The position numbers and the translations under genes were made by a program. A DNA stretch of 64,000 nt from JAAXHF01 sp965242605 (GTDB lineage Bacteria > Desulfobacterota > Binatia > Bin18), in assembly GCA_965242605.1 (NCBI GenBank), contig CBDESS010000002.1, positions 372,001 through 436,000 on the forward strand. The letters run 5' to 3'. Below the pieces are notes generated by a model. The model saw only the letters and a program-made list of their open reading frames with translations, made no database searches and was not told where the DNA came from. Positions within the stretch are counted from its first letter, which is position 1. Every line of letters starts with the position of its first letter. Shown piece after piece: positions 11,301 to 21,452 of the stretch.

Positions 11301-12160
11301 CGGCCTGTGAGCTGCACACGTCCTGCCATATCGTGCTTGAGCGGCAGCCCGGGCGCGAGCTGGAGCACATCGGCCAGCCCGATTTTTTCCAGGCTGAGTT
11401 CAAGAGCAAGGCCGGGATCGGGCGTATGCACATTGCTGATCTGGCCGCTCAGCCGAAGCCGGGAATGGTCTGTAGTGAGGCTGAGGTGGTGGAGTTGGAC
11501 TGCGGGCGGGGTGGCACCGTGGTGGTAGTGAGCCGCGGCTTCGACGCCCAAGGGCGGAATCCCTTCGGCCACGGCGTGCAGGCTCAGATGGCGGATATCG
11601 ACGTCAAGTCCGGTTGGGGTGATAGCGAGCCGAGCGTCAAGACGGAGCGCGTTCAGGTGGCAGCTTCGGTCCCCTCGGCTGACAGCGAGCCGCCCATTTT
11701 CTATCGTCAGGTTTTCCAGGCCGATGCTGAGGCCGGGCGGGTTCTGCGGCTCTTTCTGGGCGGCTGGCGAGACGGCTTCAAGCAGCGTGACCCCACCCCC
11801 ATCGTCCTGGGACAGGCGTATAAACGGATCGACGAGCGAGATGTCCGAGACCTCCAGCCGGGCAGTGAACAGGGGCAGCAGCCGATACCGGACGGTCAGC
11901 CGGGGAATGTGGAGCACGGTCTCGCCCTGGTGCTCAAGATGGACTTGGTGCAGAACCAGGGAACCCCACAGCGTGCCTTCAAGTCGCTCAAGGCTGAGCT
12001 GTCCGACGAGGCTGGTGTTGAGGGCGTCAAGAAGGTGCTGGCGGGCCAGCGTGCGAAACTGCTCGGTGCGCACAAACACCAGGCCGCTCACCATGACCAG
12101 CCCGGCCAGCAGCCCGGTCAGCACCAAGCCCCGACGCAGGATTGTCCACACAGTCGCCAT
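8315..12160 (-). CDS. tamB: Translocation and assembly module subunit TamB (AsmA-like, DUF490)
   Basis: A 1281-residue envelope protein. The N-terminus has one uncleaved membrane anchor (about residues 9-29) followed by RTEQFR. A very long run of short beta-strand repeats forms the periplasm-spanning part, and the last 300 or so residues are the conserved TamB/DUF490 domain ending in a basic IIWRKRY. TamB-type proteins bridge the inner and outer membranes and work with TamA in outer-membrane protein insertion or phospholipid transport. The size is close to that of E. coli TamB. I start at ATG 12160, 16 bases after the tamA stop, because MATVWTILRRGLVL is the normal anchor. The open frame continues 69 codons upstream, but that stretch lies within tamA in another frame and looks random. 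The tamA-tamB order is conserved in many Gram-negatives. Confidence 0.93.
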   Translation of the reverse strand: MATVWTILRRGLVLTGLLAGLVMVSGLVFVRTEQFRTLARQHLLDALNTSLVGQLSLERLEGTLWGSLVLHQVHLEHQGETVLHIPRLTVRYRLLPLFTARLEVSDISLVDPFIRLSQDDGGGVTLLEAVSPAAQKEPQNPPGLSIGLENLTIENGRLAVSRGDRSCHLNALRLDARLAITPTGLDVDIRHLSLHAVAEGIPPLGVEAAAHYHHGATPPAVQLHHLSLTTDHSRLRLSGQISNVHTPDPGLALELSLEKIGLADVLQLAPGLPLKHDMAGRVQLTGRPGDLHATLHLTTAGATLDGQVKADLSQQPPRYQGTLRLAEVDLSRLLDTADETLGGVRGLIHGSLRGRGVGTAVSTLEAETDLRVKGLRLADVELGSVSVQARLADETATLSGELTGALGHATWQGRLTLAETPEYSLSFAADRLAPAAAGHDALSGALKLHGTLQGTGLTLPSLNARAEMTLQPSRLGQLNLTHGRLVARMVGGRVSISEATLLTPDARLNIAGELDTALDHSGRLSYSLQIDRLSPWLSLAGRDGSGRLTLEGEAEGGPGDLRTQGTLRAEAVRLSELSLAAAAIDFAAERLGQPQPQASLTIGLSDLQAGLALQTLRADVQLAPGQSKAGQDHRLHLRLTATQTPERQHRLRAHIVAEPERIVAQLQELSVALPLGPWRLTQAARVHYQAGGVRLDRFVLAKHDRPAQRLILRGSLATTGRQDLQLQMQDVSLEEFAGLLPRQPHIRGRLSADVQIAGTAEAPSIAGSADVREARIAGQTYPGLNATVHYQDHKARLQLVFHQDENHALHADGSLPVSLGWARGFRAAVLGDLDAGIRSEGLNLAVLNAFSRGAADDIAGTLRLDLRASGPATRPLLTGTFGLKDGRVTVKPLGLAVSPLSLTGRLSPRHIHITQLTATAGDGSLSGVGRIELADYLPQALDLSFRADGWPAMWTHRYRVKVDSQLKASGPLTAPHLKGHISVRQATLRPELSFLSAQPLHHDETIVVRPSAGAPPLADTAALQPDHRGTDTETDRSPAVLENLTLDVALDLGHNARLQHQNANITLGGGVSVVKKLDEAPRLDGVIQLADGWAGFQGRRFILNRGSISFAKETRPNPRLDILAQYTHDDYMIDAVVGGTGEGPTLDLRSTPPLEQADILAVLLFGKPTGALDKGEEIDLQQEAVALASGYAAAQLRQSVSDVLGLDTLGIDLSGLDFSGGHVGFGRALTRKTRIAATQSIGGEQGQAVAIDYEIAPDLDLRTSANSKGASSADIIWRKRY

Positions 12161-12176
12161 CCCTACAGCACGGTCC

Positions 12177-14066
12177 TCAGAAGAATTGCCCCAGGCTGAA
12201 ATGCAGCTGCCAGCGATCATCATCAGAGGGCGGGTCAAAGGGGAAGCCCAGATACAACTGGATCGGGCCGAAGCGGGTAGTATAGCCGAGGCCAAAACCC
12301 GCGGCAAACCGCAAGTCATCAATCGGGATATCGTGAGCCCGGGTCTCAAGCTGACCGAAATCGACAAACATGGCCCCGCCGAGCGCCTTCCACACCGGGC
12401 GGCGGAGTTCCACCGAGCCTTCGATCAGGCTCAGGCCGCCGAGCGGGTCGTCCGAGCGGCTCAGCGGCCCGAGGCGACGACGACCATAGCCCCGCACACT
12501 CTTCTCGCCGCCGGCGTACAGGCGTTCGGAGATGGGCAGGCGTGTCACCGGACCAAAGGCGTCGGCCAGGCCGACCTTGAGGCGGCTGGCCACCACCGTC
12601 TGCCAGCCGAGCGAAACGTATTTTTTGGCCTCAGTCGTCAGCGTATAAAAGTGGTAATCCGGGCTGCTGGTTTGTGCAAAGTTGAGCGACACCACACTGC
12701 CCTGCCTGCGGTCCAGCCGGTCTGTAGTGGTGTCCCGGGCCAGATCCAGGACGGGTCCAGAGAGCAGTCCCTCACGCTTAATGCCACCGATAGCGCGGAT
12801 CGTTGACGGCGAGATGTTGTTCAGCCTGGCGAACTCCAGCCGATAGCCGATCGCCCCGGACAGGCTGGAGGAAAAGCGGTGTTCGAGCCGGGGCCGAAAG
12901 CGGGTGGAGTTCAGCAGAAAGGTCTCTTCGTCTTCCTGGCCCTGGCTGAGGTCGAGAACCAGCCGGGAGCGCTTGGTCAGGAAGTGGGGCTGGACGAGCT
13001 GCACCCCCAGGGAGCGGGTGATGGACGAAAATTTCAGCCGCACCGACAGCCGCCGCCCGCCGCCAAACCAGTTCCGGTGCTGCCATTCAACATGGCCGCG
13101 GAACTCATCCTCGGTGCCATAGCCCAGGCCGAGTTTGACATCGCGTGGTGGGCGTTCCTTGACCCGCAGCCGCAGCGGAACCACCGGAGGCCGGGCCGTG
13201 GATTGGGTCGGGGCAATCTGGACGGAATCAAACAGGCCCAAGTCCAGCAGGTTCTGGCGGGTCGCGTTCAGGGGCTGGACGGAGAACTGCTGGCCGGGCA
13301 GATAGGTGAACTCCCGTCTGAGGAGGTGGGGGGGAATGTCTTCCAGACCCTCAATATGGGTCTGGCCGAAAACGGCCGGTGGGCCGGGACGAATCCGGTA
13401 GCGCAGGTGGGCGGTACCCTGGTCAAGGATCAGTTCAGCCGCCCGCCTGACCTCGGTCCAGCCATAGCCGCGGTCCAGAAAAAATGTCCTGAGCCGGGCC
13501 GCGGCCGCCCGGTAGCTGTCCTCGGTAAAAATGTCCCCCGGCTTGACCGGCAGCTCGGGGAGCCGGGCGTCAGAGGGCACCGCGTATTGGTCCGGCTGGG
13601 GGGCCTGTCTATCCAGCTGAATATCCACCCGTCCGACCCGGGTCGGTGCCCCCTCGTCAATACGAATACGGAGACTGAGCAGGCCGCCCGCGCCGCGGTC
13701 CCAGGGACGTTTTTCCTGGTGGGTCAACTCGTAGTGCAGGGTCGTGTGATAGTAGCCGTGGGAGCGATACAGACGGGCCAGGCGCTTTAGATCAAGGCCA
13801 AAGGCGACCGGATCAAACAGGGGGTAGACGCGCCAGGGCGTATACCACGGTCGGGCCCGGGTGGTCAGAGCCGCCCGCAACTCGGCTTCGGCGAGGCGCA
13901 TATTCCCGGAGAAGCTCAGCCCGCCCAGCCGCCATTGCCGGGCCGGGTCGAGGTCGTTGAGGGTGAGGGCAGAGGCCGGCGAGAACAGGCCGCCCACCAG
14001 TGTCGCCACCAGACAGACCAGCCGCCATCGGCGTCCCGGCGCTGCGCGCCCTCTTCGCGGATACAT
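12177..14066 (-). CDS. tamA: Outer-membrane assembly factor TamA (Omp85/BamA superfamily)
   Basis: About 629 residues. A secretory signal lies at the N-terminus (hydrophobic LVCLVATLVGGLFSP ending in ASA). POTRA-type segments follow (for example WRLGGLSFSGNMRL and a later block starting FGQTHIEGL). The C-terminal half is a 16-strand Omp85 barrel with the lid-loop motif GGEKSVRGYG and the final residue Phe (SLGQFF) typical of proteins inserted by the BAM complex. It acts in the outer membrane with TamB, encoded 16 bases downstream. The start could be ATG 14066 or GTG 14072; neither has a strong ribosome binding site, and I prefer the ATG. It lies about 150 bases downstream of the last array gene on the same strand, so read-through transcription from the array is possible. 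Confidence 0.93.
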   Translation of the reverse strand: MYPRRGRAAPGRRWRLVCLVATLVGGLFSPASALTLNDLDPARQWRLGGLSFSGNMRLAEAELRAALTTRARPWYTPWRVYPLFDPVAFGLDLKRLARLYRSHGYYHTTLHYELTHQEKRPWDRGAGGLLSLRIRIDEGAPTRVGRVDIQLDRQAPQPDQYAVPSDARLPELPVKPGDIFTEDSYRAAAARLRTFFLDRGYGWTEVRRAAELILDQGTAHLRYRIRPGPPAVFGQTHIEGLEDIPPHLLRREFTYLPGQQFSVQPLNATRQNLLDLGLFDSVQIAPTQSTARPPVVPLRLRVKERPPRDVKLGLGYGTEDEFRGHVEWQHRNWFGGGRRLSVRLKFSSITRSLGVQLVQPHFLTKRSRLVLDLSQGQEDEETFLLNSTRFRPRLEHRFSSSLSGAIGYRLEFARLNNISPSTIRAIGGIKREGLLSGPVLDLARDTTTDRLDRRQGSVVSLNFAQTSSPDYHFYTLTTEAKKYVSLGWQTVVASRLKVGLADAFGPVTRLPISERLYAGGEKSVRGYGRRRLGPLSRSDDPLGGLSLIEGSVELRRPVWKALGGAMFVDFGQLETRAHDIPIDDLRFAAGFGLGYTTRFGPIQLYLGFPFDPPSDDDRWQLHFSLGQFF

Positions 14067-14217
14067 TTGCACAGCTAGGGGTCTTCATATACCCCGGACA
14101 GGCACCTGTGAAGCGTGGCTCGGCCCTCCCCCGGGCGTGCGGTCGGCATGTCCGGGGGAAACGCACTCCCCGACTAACACTGTCCACAATCGTCGGGAAT
14201 TGCCGTTCTCTCCACCG
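14067..14217. other. Intergenic region between the array end and tamA
   Basis: About 150 bases with no gene. It holds a perfect 8-bp stem, TCCCCCGG at 14127-14134 with CCGGGGGA at 14152-14159 around a 17-base loop, and a weaker 6-bp pair, CCCGAC at 14169-14174 with GTCGGG at 14192-14197. Neither is followed by a T-run on the minus strand, so I do not call an intrinsic terminator. The stems may be a Rho-related, REP-like or mRNA-processing element between the array and tamA. Confidence 0.4.
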
Positions 14218-16655
14218 TCAGGATTGCATCGTCATCAGAATTTCGTGACGAGAGCGCGCCATAGCGGCGACTCGGCGGAACTGCTCGGGGGAGGTCAATT
14301 CCACCTCCCAGAGCGGCTCGGCCCGTCGGCCCTGCCCGGTCCGCAGCCCGGCAATGGGGTAGGCTGGCAGCCGGATAGACGCCAGACAGGTGCCAGCAAA
14401 GGCCGCCCGCAGGTCTACCTGCGGGGTGCCAGGACGGGGCCGCCAGAAGGAGAAACTGAATCGGTCAAAGCCCCGGGACCGGTGGGCCGCAGCGAGCACG
14501 GCCGGGTCCCGGGGCATGATCTCCAGAAAGAAGCTGTGTTCCGTATCCGCCGGGCGACAGGGCACCCGCAGGTAGGTCAGCGTGGTCCCGTTGAGGGCGA
14601 GGGCAAAGTGCGACCGGGCCACGGGGGGAGCCGTCACCGCCGCCCGGTAGGCCGCCTGCACAATGTCGGTGACGATGACACCGTGAGGCGATGGGGGGAT
14701 GACTACCTGCCCCAGATTGGCCCCGCTGGCTTTGATGGCCCGGAGCGGATGGGCGGGCAAGGACAGCCGGAACAGACACCGCCCGTCAACCTGGACGCCG
14801 TACCAGCGAAAGTCGAAGAGCAGATTCTCAATGTCCGGCCTCTGGTGCGGCGGATCGGGTATGTCTGCCAGCCAGACCTGCGCCGAGAAGGAGTGTCTGG
14901 CCCGGTCCGCCGGGCGGCAGGCCGTCTTCATCCCGGTCAGGGTCCGGCCATCGAGATAGAGGGCCAAGCCGGGCCGGCTGACCGGCCCGGCCCAGGCCAC
15001 GGCCCGATAGGCGGCTGTGGTGGTCGCGTCAACCCGGGCCGGGTTGAGGGCTGTCACCGTCAGGATGGTGTTGTGGTAAAGCTGGCGGGTATGGAGGCGA
15101 GGCGCGAAGGGGAGGCCGAACCGCGAGTATGCGGGGTGATCGAACAAATGAAAGTCCCCCACTTTGTCCTTGGCGACGAAGGAGAGGCGGTGGCGCACCG
15201 CTCCGGGAAGGAGGAGCCGGTTTCGGCGGCTATGAGAGGTCTTCGGACCGCCTATTGTCAGCGACTGCGGTGAGGCGGTGGGATGGCGATGGAGGAGATG
15301 TTCCAACCCCTCCCGGTATATGGTTCCCCAGAGGGCCATATCGTACTGGGTCCCCAGGGAGCCGGGCGTGCGCCCGGTCCACCAGGGCGTTGAAATAGAC
15401 CTGCTGATAGGGATGAAGGGAAACCGTTTGCGACGACCACCCCGGCCAGGCTCACTGCGGCCAGCGCGTGGACGCCCGGCCGCAGCCCCGGCCGGGGGCA
15501 GACCGCTGCCAGCCAGCGCAGCCCGAACACTGCCAGGCAGACACAGCGGGGCATACAGAAAGTAGACCTGACGCCAGTCGTCGTAGAGGTTGGCGTTGAC
15601 GACAATGACGGCGACGACCGGGAGCACCAGACAGGCGACGAGCAGCAGGCCGAAGCGGGCGACGGGGTCGCCCGGCACGGCACCGGGGGAGCGCAGGCCG
15701 CGATGCATCACGGACGCCGCCCCCACCAGACCCAGCAGCAGCACCCCCGGCGGGGTGGTAATGGCGATCCAGGTTGGAAGGTAGTGTGCGGGAATATCCG
15801 GCCAGCGCACCGGCTCGCCCTGGAAGAGGGTCAAGGCGTGAGTCGGGATGCTGGGAGAGGACTGCTACGGCTTCGCCCAACGCCAAGGGGTCATCCCACA
15901 GATAGGGCGAGACCGCGTATAGCGTCAATACACTGGCCACCACGAACACCGCCCCCGTGCTCAGAATGTGCCAGCGCGCCGCCCGCCCCGCCGCCCCTAC
16001 CAGGTCGCCCGCCCGCAGGACCACCACCACGACGAACAGCAGCACGCCCATGATGCGCAGGTTGGTCGCTATCCCCACCCCCGACCCCGCACAGTGCGAA
16101 CGCCCCAAGGCTCTCCCCGCCGCCAGGCCCCGGTGAATCAGGAACAGGGCCCCCAGGAACAGCACCAGGAAGGGGATGTCCTTGGTGTTGACGAAGGAGT
16201 GGGCGTAGAGCCGGGGCTGGAGCACGAACAGCAGCAGGGCCGACCAGGGCCAGCCAGCGGCTGTGGAAGAGGTGGTACACCAGCCGGGCACAGCAGTAGC
16301 CGCCGGCCAGAAAGAAGAGGTGGGTCAGCAGATGGCGGCTCAGGAAGACCGCCCGGCTGTCGGTGAGACCCAGCAGCCGCTCAACGAGCACCAGCGGCAC
16401 CTCGAAGACAACGCCGTAGAACCGATTGTGGGGAGGACCGGGAGGCAGCAGGGTCTCTGCGTCCCCCAGCAGGTAGTTGACCGTCATATGGCCACTATAG
16501 CGTCGGGGTTCTTCGTCCACCCCTGCGCCGTAGTCGTCAAGGACGGCCCCGCCCACGCCGGCCAAGACCGCCAGGGCCAGGAGCGTGCCGCGGGCAAACA
16601 CGCCAGCGACTGCCCTCTGGCCCCACTTCGGGAGGGACGGCGGGCTACCGCTCAC
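14218..16655 (-). pseudogene. Array copy 1: frameshifted glycosyltransferase-like gene, last of the array
   Basis: GTG at 16655 would start it, but eight single-base insertions relative to intact copies break the frame: at 16240-16241, 16128-16131, 16115-16118, 16078-16082, 15845-15847, 15536-15537, 15427-15429 and 15373-15375, nearly all in G/C runs. Removing them gives 2430 bases, a whole number of codons, close to the other copies. Two sets of three insertions restore the frame locally; the ones at 16241 and 15846 do not. First loop: VDEEPRRYSG, with the D-E pair kept. Soluble half of the class shared by copies 2-8. The C-terminus is unique: after LWEVE it leaves the family sequence and ends EILMTMQS, with no following GTGA overlap, so this is the true end of the array. 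It is either a dead terminal copy or unpolished sequence. Confidence 0.8.
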
Positions 16656-19055
16656 TCGACCCGCCCCCGGACCAGCTGAGGCGGCCGGAGAGGCCACCGG
16701 GACTTCTACCTCCCAGAGCGGCTCGGCCCGCCGGCCCTGCCCGGTCCGCAGCCCGGCAATGGGGTAGGCTGGCAGCCGGATAGACGCCAGACAGGTGCCA
16801 GCAAAGGCCGCCACCAAGTCTACCTGCGGGCGGCCAGGGCGGGGCCGCCAGAAGGAGAAACTGAATCGGTCAAAGCCCCGGGACCGGTGGGCCGCGGCGA
16901 GCACGGCCGGGTCCCGGGGCATGATCTCCAGAAAGAAGCTGTGTTCCGTATCCGCCGGGCGACAGGGCACCCGCAGGTAGGTCAGCGTAGTCCCGTTGAG
17001 GGCGAGGGCAAAGTGCGACCGGGCCACGGGGGGAGCCGTTACCGCCGCCCGGTAGGCCGCCTGCATAACGTCGGTGACGATGACACCGTGAGGCGACGGG
17101 GGGATGACTACCTGCCCCAGATTGGCCCCGCTGGCTTCAATGGCCCGGAGCGGGTGGGCGGGCAAGGGCAGCCGGAACAGACACCGCCCGTTGACCTGGA
17201 CGCCGTGCCGGCGAAAATTGAAGAACAGATTCTCAATGTCCGGCCTCTGGTGCGGCGGAATCGAGTATGTCCGCCGGCCAGACCTGCGCCGGAGAAGAAG
17301 CGCTCGGCCAGATCCGCCGGGCGGCAGGCCGTCTTCATCCCGGTCAGGGTCCGGCCATCGAGATAGAGGGCCAAGCCGGGCCGGCTGACCGGCCCGGCCC
17401 GGGGCCACGGCCCGATAGGCGGCTGTGGTGGCCGGGTTGACCCGGGCCGGGTTGAGGGCTGTCACCGCCAGGATGGTGTTGTGGTAAAGCTGGCGGGTAT
17501 GGAGGCTGGGCGCGAAGGGGAGGTTGAACCGCGAGGCTGAGGGGTGATTGAGCAAATGAAAGTCCCCCCCTTTGTCCTCGGCGACGGAGGAGAGGCGGTG
17601 GCGCACCGTTCCGGGAAGGAGGATCTGGTTTCGGCGGGTATGATAGGTCTTCGGACCGCCTATTTTCAGCGACCGCGGTGAGGCGGTGGGGTAGCGATGG
17701 AGGAGATGTTCCAATCCCTCCCGGTGTATGGTTCCCCGGAAGTCCATCCCGTACTGGGTCCCCAGGGAGCCGGGCGTGCGCCGGTCCACCAGGGCATTGA
17801 AATAGACCTGCTGATAGGGATGAATGGAAACCGTTGCGACGACCACCCCGGCCAGACCCGCTGCGGCCAGCGCGTAGACGCCTGGCCGCAGCCCCGGCCG
17901 GGGGCAGACCGCTGCCAGCCAGCGCAGCCCGAACACCGCCAGCAGACACAGCGGGGCGTACAGAAAGTAGACCTGACGCCAGTCGTTGTAGAGATTGGCG
18001 TTGACGACGATGACGGCGACAACCGGGAGCACCAGACAGGCGACGAGCAGCAGGCCGAAGCGGGCGACGGGGTCGCCCAGCACGGCACCAGGGGAGCGCA
18101 GGCCACGATGTATCACGGACACTGCGCCCACCAGACCCAGCAGCAACACCCCCGGCGGGGTGGTAATGGCGATCCAGGTCGGAATGTAGTGTGCGGGAAT
18201 ATCCGGCCAGCCTACCCCCTCGCCCTGGAAGAGGGTAGAGCCGGGCTGCGGATGCTGGGCGAGGACTGCCACGGCCTCGCCGAACGCCAAGGGGTCACCC
18301 CACAGGTAGGGCGAGACCGCGTACAGCGTCAGTACACTGGCCACCACGAACACCGCCCCCGTGCTCAGAATGTGCCAGCGTGCCGCCCGCCCCGCCGCCC
18401 CCACCAGGTCGCCCGCCCGCAGGACCACCACCATAGCGAACAGCAACACGCCCATGATGCGCAGGTTGGTCGCTACCCCCACCCCCACCCCACACAGTGC
18501 GAACGCCCCACGGCTCTCCCGCCGCCACGCCCGGTGAATCAGGAACAGGGCCCCCAGGAACAGCACCAGGAAGGGGATGTCCTTGGTGTTGACGAAGGAG
18601 TGGGCGTAGAGCCGGGGCTGGAGCACGAACAGCAGCAGGGCGACCAGGGCCAGCCAGCGGCTGTGGAAGAGGTGGTACACCAGCCGGGCACAGCAGCCGC
18701 CACCGGCCAGAAAGAAGAGGTGGGTCAGCAGATGGCGGCTCAGGAAGACCGCCCGGCTGTCGGTGAGACCCAGCAGCCACTCAACGAGCACCAGCGGCAC
18801 CTCGAAGACAACGCCGTAGAACCGATTGTGGGGAGGACCGGGAGGCCGCAAGGTCTCGGCATTCCCTGATATGTAGTTGACCGCCGCCTGGCCAATACCG
18901 TGCTGCTCATCTTCGTCCGTCCCTACGCCGTAGTCGTCAAGGACGGCCATGCCCACGCCGGCCAGGCCCGCCAGGGCCAGGAGCGTGCTACGGGCAAACA
19001 CGCCAGCGACTGCTCTCTGGCCCCACTTCGGGAGGAACAGTAGGCTACCGCTCAC
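16652..19055 (-). pseudogene. Array copy 2: glycosyltransferase-like gene with four 1-base insertions
   Basis: Membrane half intact, with first loop GTDEDEQHGIGQ and the short variable loop QPGS shared with copy 3. Insertions at about 17401-17404, 17290-17292 and 17259-17260 together restore the frame but replace about 46 residues of the first soluble domain (the normal PVSRPGLALYLDG stretch) with an out-of-frame sequence. A fourth insertion in the C run at 16660-16663 removes the normal stop, so the open frame runs on through the start of copy 1 to 15891 and predicts a 1054-residue fusion. Taking out four bases leaves exactly 800 codons. The upstream border is the usual GTGA overlap with copy 3. 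Confidence 0.75.
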
Positions 19056-21452
19056 TCGACCGCCCCCGGACCAGCTGAGGCGGCCGGGGAGGCCACCGGG
19101 ACTTCTACCTCCCAGAGCGGCTCGGCCCGCCGGCCCTGCCCGGTCCGCAGCCCGGCAATGGGGTAGGCTGGCAGCCGGATAGACGCCAGACAGGTGCCAG
19201 CAAAGGCCGCCCGCAGGTCTACCTGCGGGGTGCCAGGACGGGGCCGCCAGAAGGAGAAACTGAATCGGTCAAAGCCCCGGGACCGGTGGGCCGCGGCGAG
19301 CACGGCCGGGTCCCGGGGCATGATCTCCAGAAAGAAGCTGTGTTCCGTATCCGCCGGGCGACAGGGCACCCGCAGGTAGGTCAGCGTGGTCCCGTTGAGG
19401 GCGAGGGCAAAGTGCGACCGGGCCACGGGGGGAGCCGTCACCGCCGCCCGGTAGGCCGCCTGCACAATGTCGGTGACGATGACACCGTGAGGCGATGGGG
19501 GGATGACTACCCGCCCCAGATTGGCCCCGCTGGCTTCGATGGCCCGGAGCGGATGGGCGGGCAAGGGCAGCCGGAACAGACACCGCCCGTTGACCTGGAC
19601 GCCGTGCCGGCGAAAATTGAAGAACAGATTCTCAACATCCGGCCTCTGGTGCGGCGGATCGGGTATGTCCGCCGGGCCAGACCTGCGCCGAGAAGGAGTG
19701 TCTGGCCCGGTCCGCCGGGCGGCAGGCCGTCTTCATCCCGGTCAGGGTCCGGCCATCGAGATAGAGGGCCAAGCCGGGCCGGCTGACCGGCCCGGCCCGG
19801 GCCACGGCCCGATAGGCGGCTGTGGTGGCCGGGTTGACCCGGGCCGGGTTGAGGGCTGTCACCGCCAGGATGGTGCTGTGGTAAACTTGGCCGGTATGGA
19901 GGCGAGGCGCGAAGGGGAGGCCGAACCGCGAGGCTGAGGGGTGATCAAACAAATGAAAGTCCCCCCCTTTGTCCCCGTGGACGAAGGAGAAGCGGTGGCG
20001 CACCGTTCCGGGAAGGAGGATCTGGTTTGGGCGGACATGATAGAGCTTCGGACCGCCTATTTTCAGCGACCGCGGTGAGGCGGTGGGGTAGCGATGGAGG
20101 AGATGTTCCAATCCCTCCCGGTGTATGGTTCCCCAGAAGTACATCTCGTACTGGGTCCCCAGGGAGTCGGGCGTGGTCCGGTCCACCAGGGCATTGAAAT
20201 AGACCTGCTGATAGGGATGAATGGAAACCGTTGCGACGACCACCCCGGCCAGACCCGCTGCGGCCAGCGCGTAGACGCTTGGCCGCAGCCCCGGCCGGGG
20301 GCAGATCGATGCCAGCCAGCGCAGCCCGAACACCGCCAGCAGACACAGCGGGGCGTACAGAAAGTAGACCTGACGCCAGTCGTGGTAGAGGTTGGCATTG
20401 ACGACGATGACGGCGACAACCGGGAGCACCAGACAGGCGACGAGCAGCAGGCCGAAGCGGGCGACGGGGTCGCCCGGCACGGCACCGGGGGAGCGCAGGC
20501 CACGATGTATCACGGACACTGCGCCCACCAGACCCAGCAGCAACACCCCCGGCGGGGTGGTAATGGCGATCCAGGTTGGAATGTAGTATGCGGGAATATC
20601 CGGCCAGCCTACCCCCTCGCCCTGGAAGAGGGTAGAGCCGGGCTGCGGATGCTGGGCGAGGACTGCCACGGCCTCGCCGAACGCCAGGGGGTCACCCCAC
20701 AGGTAGGGCGAGACCGCGTACAGCGTCAGTACACTGGCCACCACGAACACCGTCCCGGTAGTCAGGATATGCCAGCGCATCGCCTGGCTCCACGCCCGGA
20801 ACAGGTCGCCCGCCCGCAGGACCACCACCACAGCGAACAGCAGCACGCCCATGATGCGCAGGTTGGTCGCCACCCCTACCCCCACCCCGCACAGTGCGAA
20901 CGCCCCAAGGCTCTCCCGCCGCCACGCCCGGTGAATCAGGAACAGGGCACCCAGGAACAGCACCAGGAAGGGGATGTCCTTGGTGTTGACGAAGGAGTGG
21001 GCGTAGAGCCGGGGCTGGAGCACGAACAGCAGCAGGGCGACCAGGGCCAGCCAGCGGCTGTGGAAGAGGTGAGAGACCAGCCGGGCACAGCAGTAGCCGC
21101 CGACGAGAAAGAAGAGGTGGGTCAGCAGATGGCGGCTCAGGTGGATAGCCCGGCTGTCGGTGAGGTCCAGCAGCCGCTCAACGAGCACCAGCGGTACCTC
21201 GAAGACAACGCCGTAGAACCGGTTGTGGGGAGGATCGGGGGGCCGCAGGGTTTCGGCGTCTCCCAGCATGTAGTCGACCGTCGCATGGCCGATGTAGTAC
21301 TGGATTGGCTCGTCCGTCGCTACGCCGTAGTCGTCAAGGACGGCCCCGCCCACGCCGGCCAAGCCCGCCAGGGCCAGGAGCACGCTGCCGGCAAACACGC
21401 CAGCGACTGCTCTCTGGCCCCACTTCGGGAGGAACAGTGGGCTACCGCTCAC
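19052..21452 (-). pseudogene. Array copy 3: glycosyltransferase-like gene with one frameshift
   Basis: The reading frame is open from GTG 21452 to a premature stop at 19632 because GGG at 19674-19676 has one base more than the GG of intact copies. The second part resumes in another frame and ends at the normal GTGA overlap at 19052. Without the extra base it is 800 codons. First loop VATDEPIQYYIG, D-E pair present. The stretch FRAWSQAMRWHILTTG in the membrane half is shared only with copy 5, while its short variable loop QPGS matches copy 2, so the gene is a mosaic of neighbours. If the indel is a sequence error this is a normal copy of about 799 residues. Confidence 0.8.

Noticed and set aside
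10715..12199. 494-codon plus-strand frame opposite tamB
   Set aside because: Antisense to a clear tamB gene; low-complexity composition typical of G+C-rich shadows.
12161..12367. 69-codon N-terminal extension of tamB
   Set aside because: It overlaps the tamA barrel sequence and precedes the normal membrane anchor.
14169..14197. Weak stem CCCGAC/GTCGGG as a transcription terminator
   Set aside because: Six pairs, a 17-base loop and no T-run on the minus strand.
20392..20586. A 64-residue plus-strand frame starting MALTTM repeated in nearly every copy
   Set aside because: It recurs with the array unit because the sense strand encodes the conserved VVNANLY and PPGVLLL region. I see no separate start signal.
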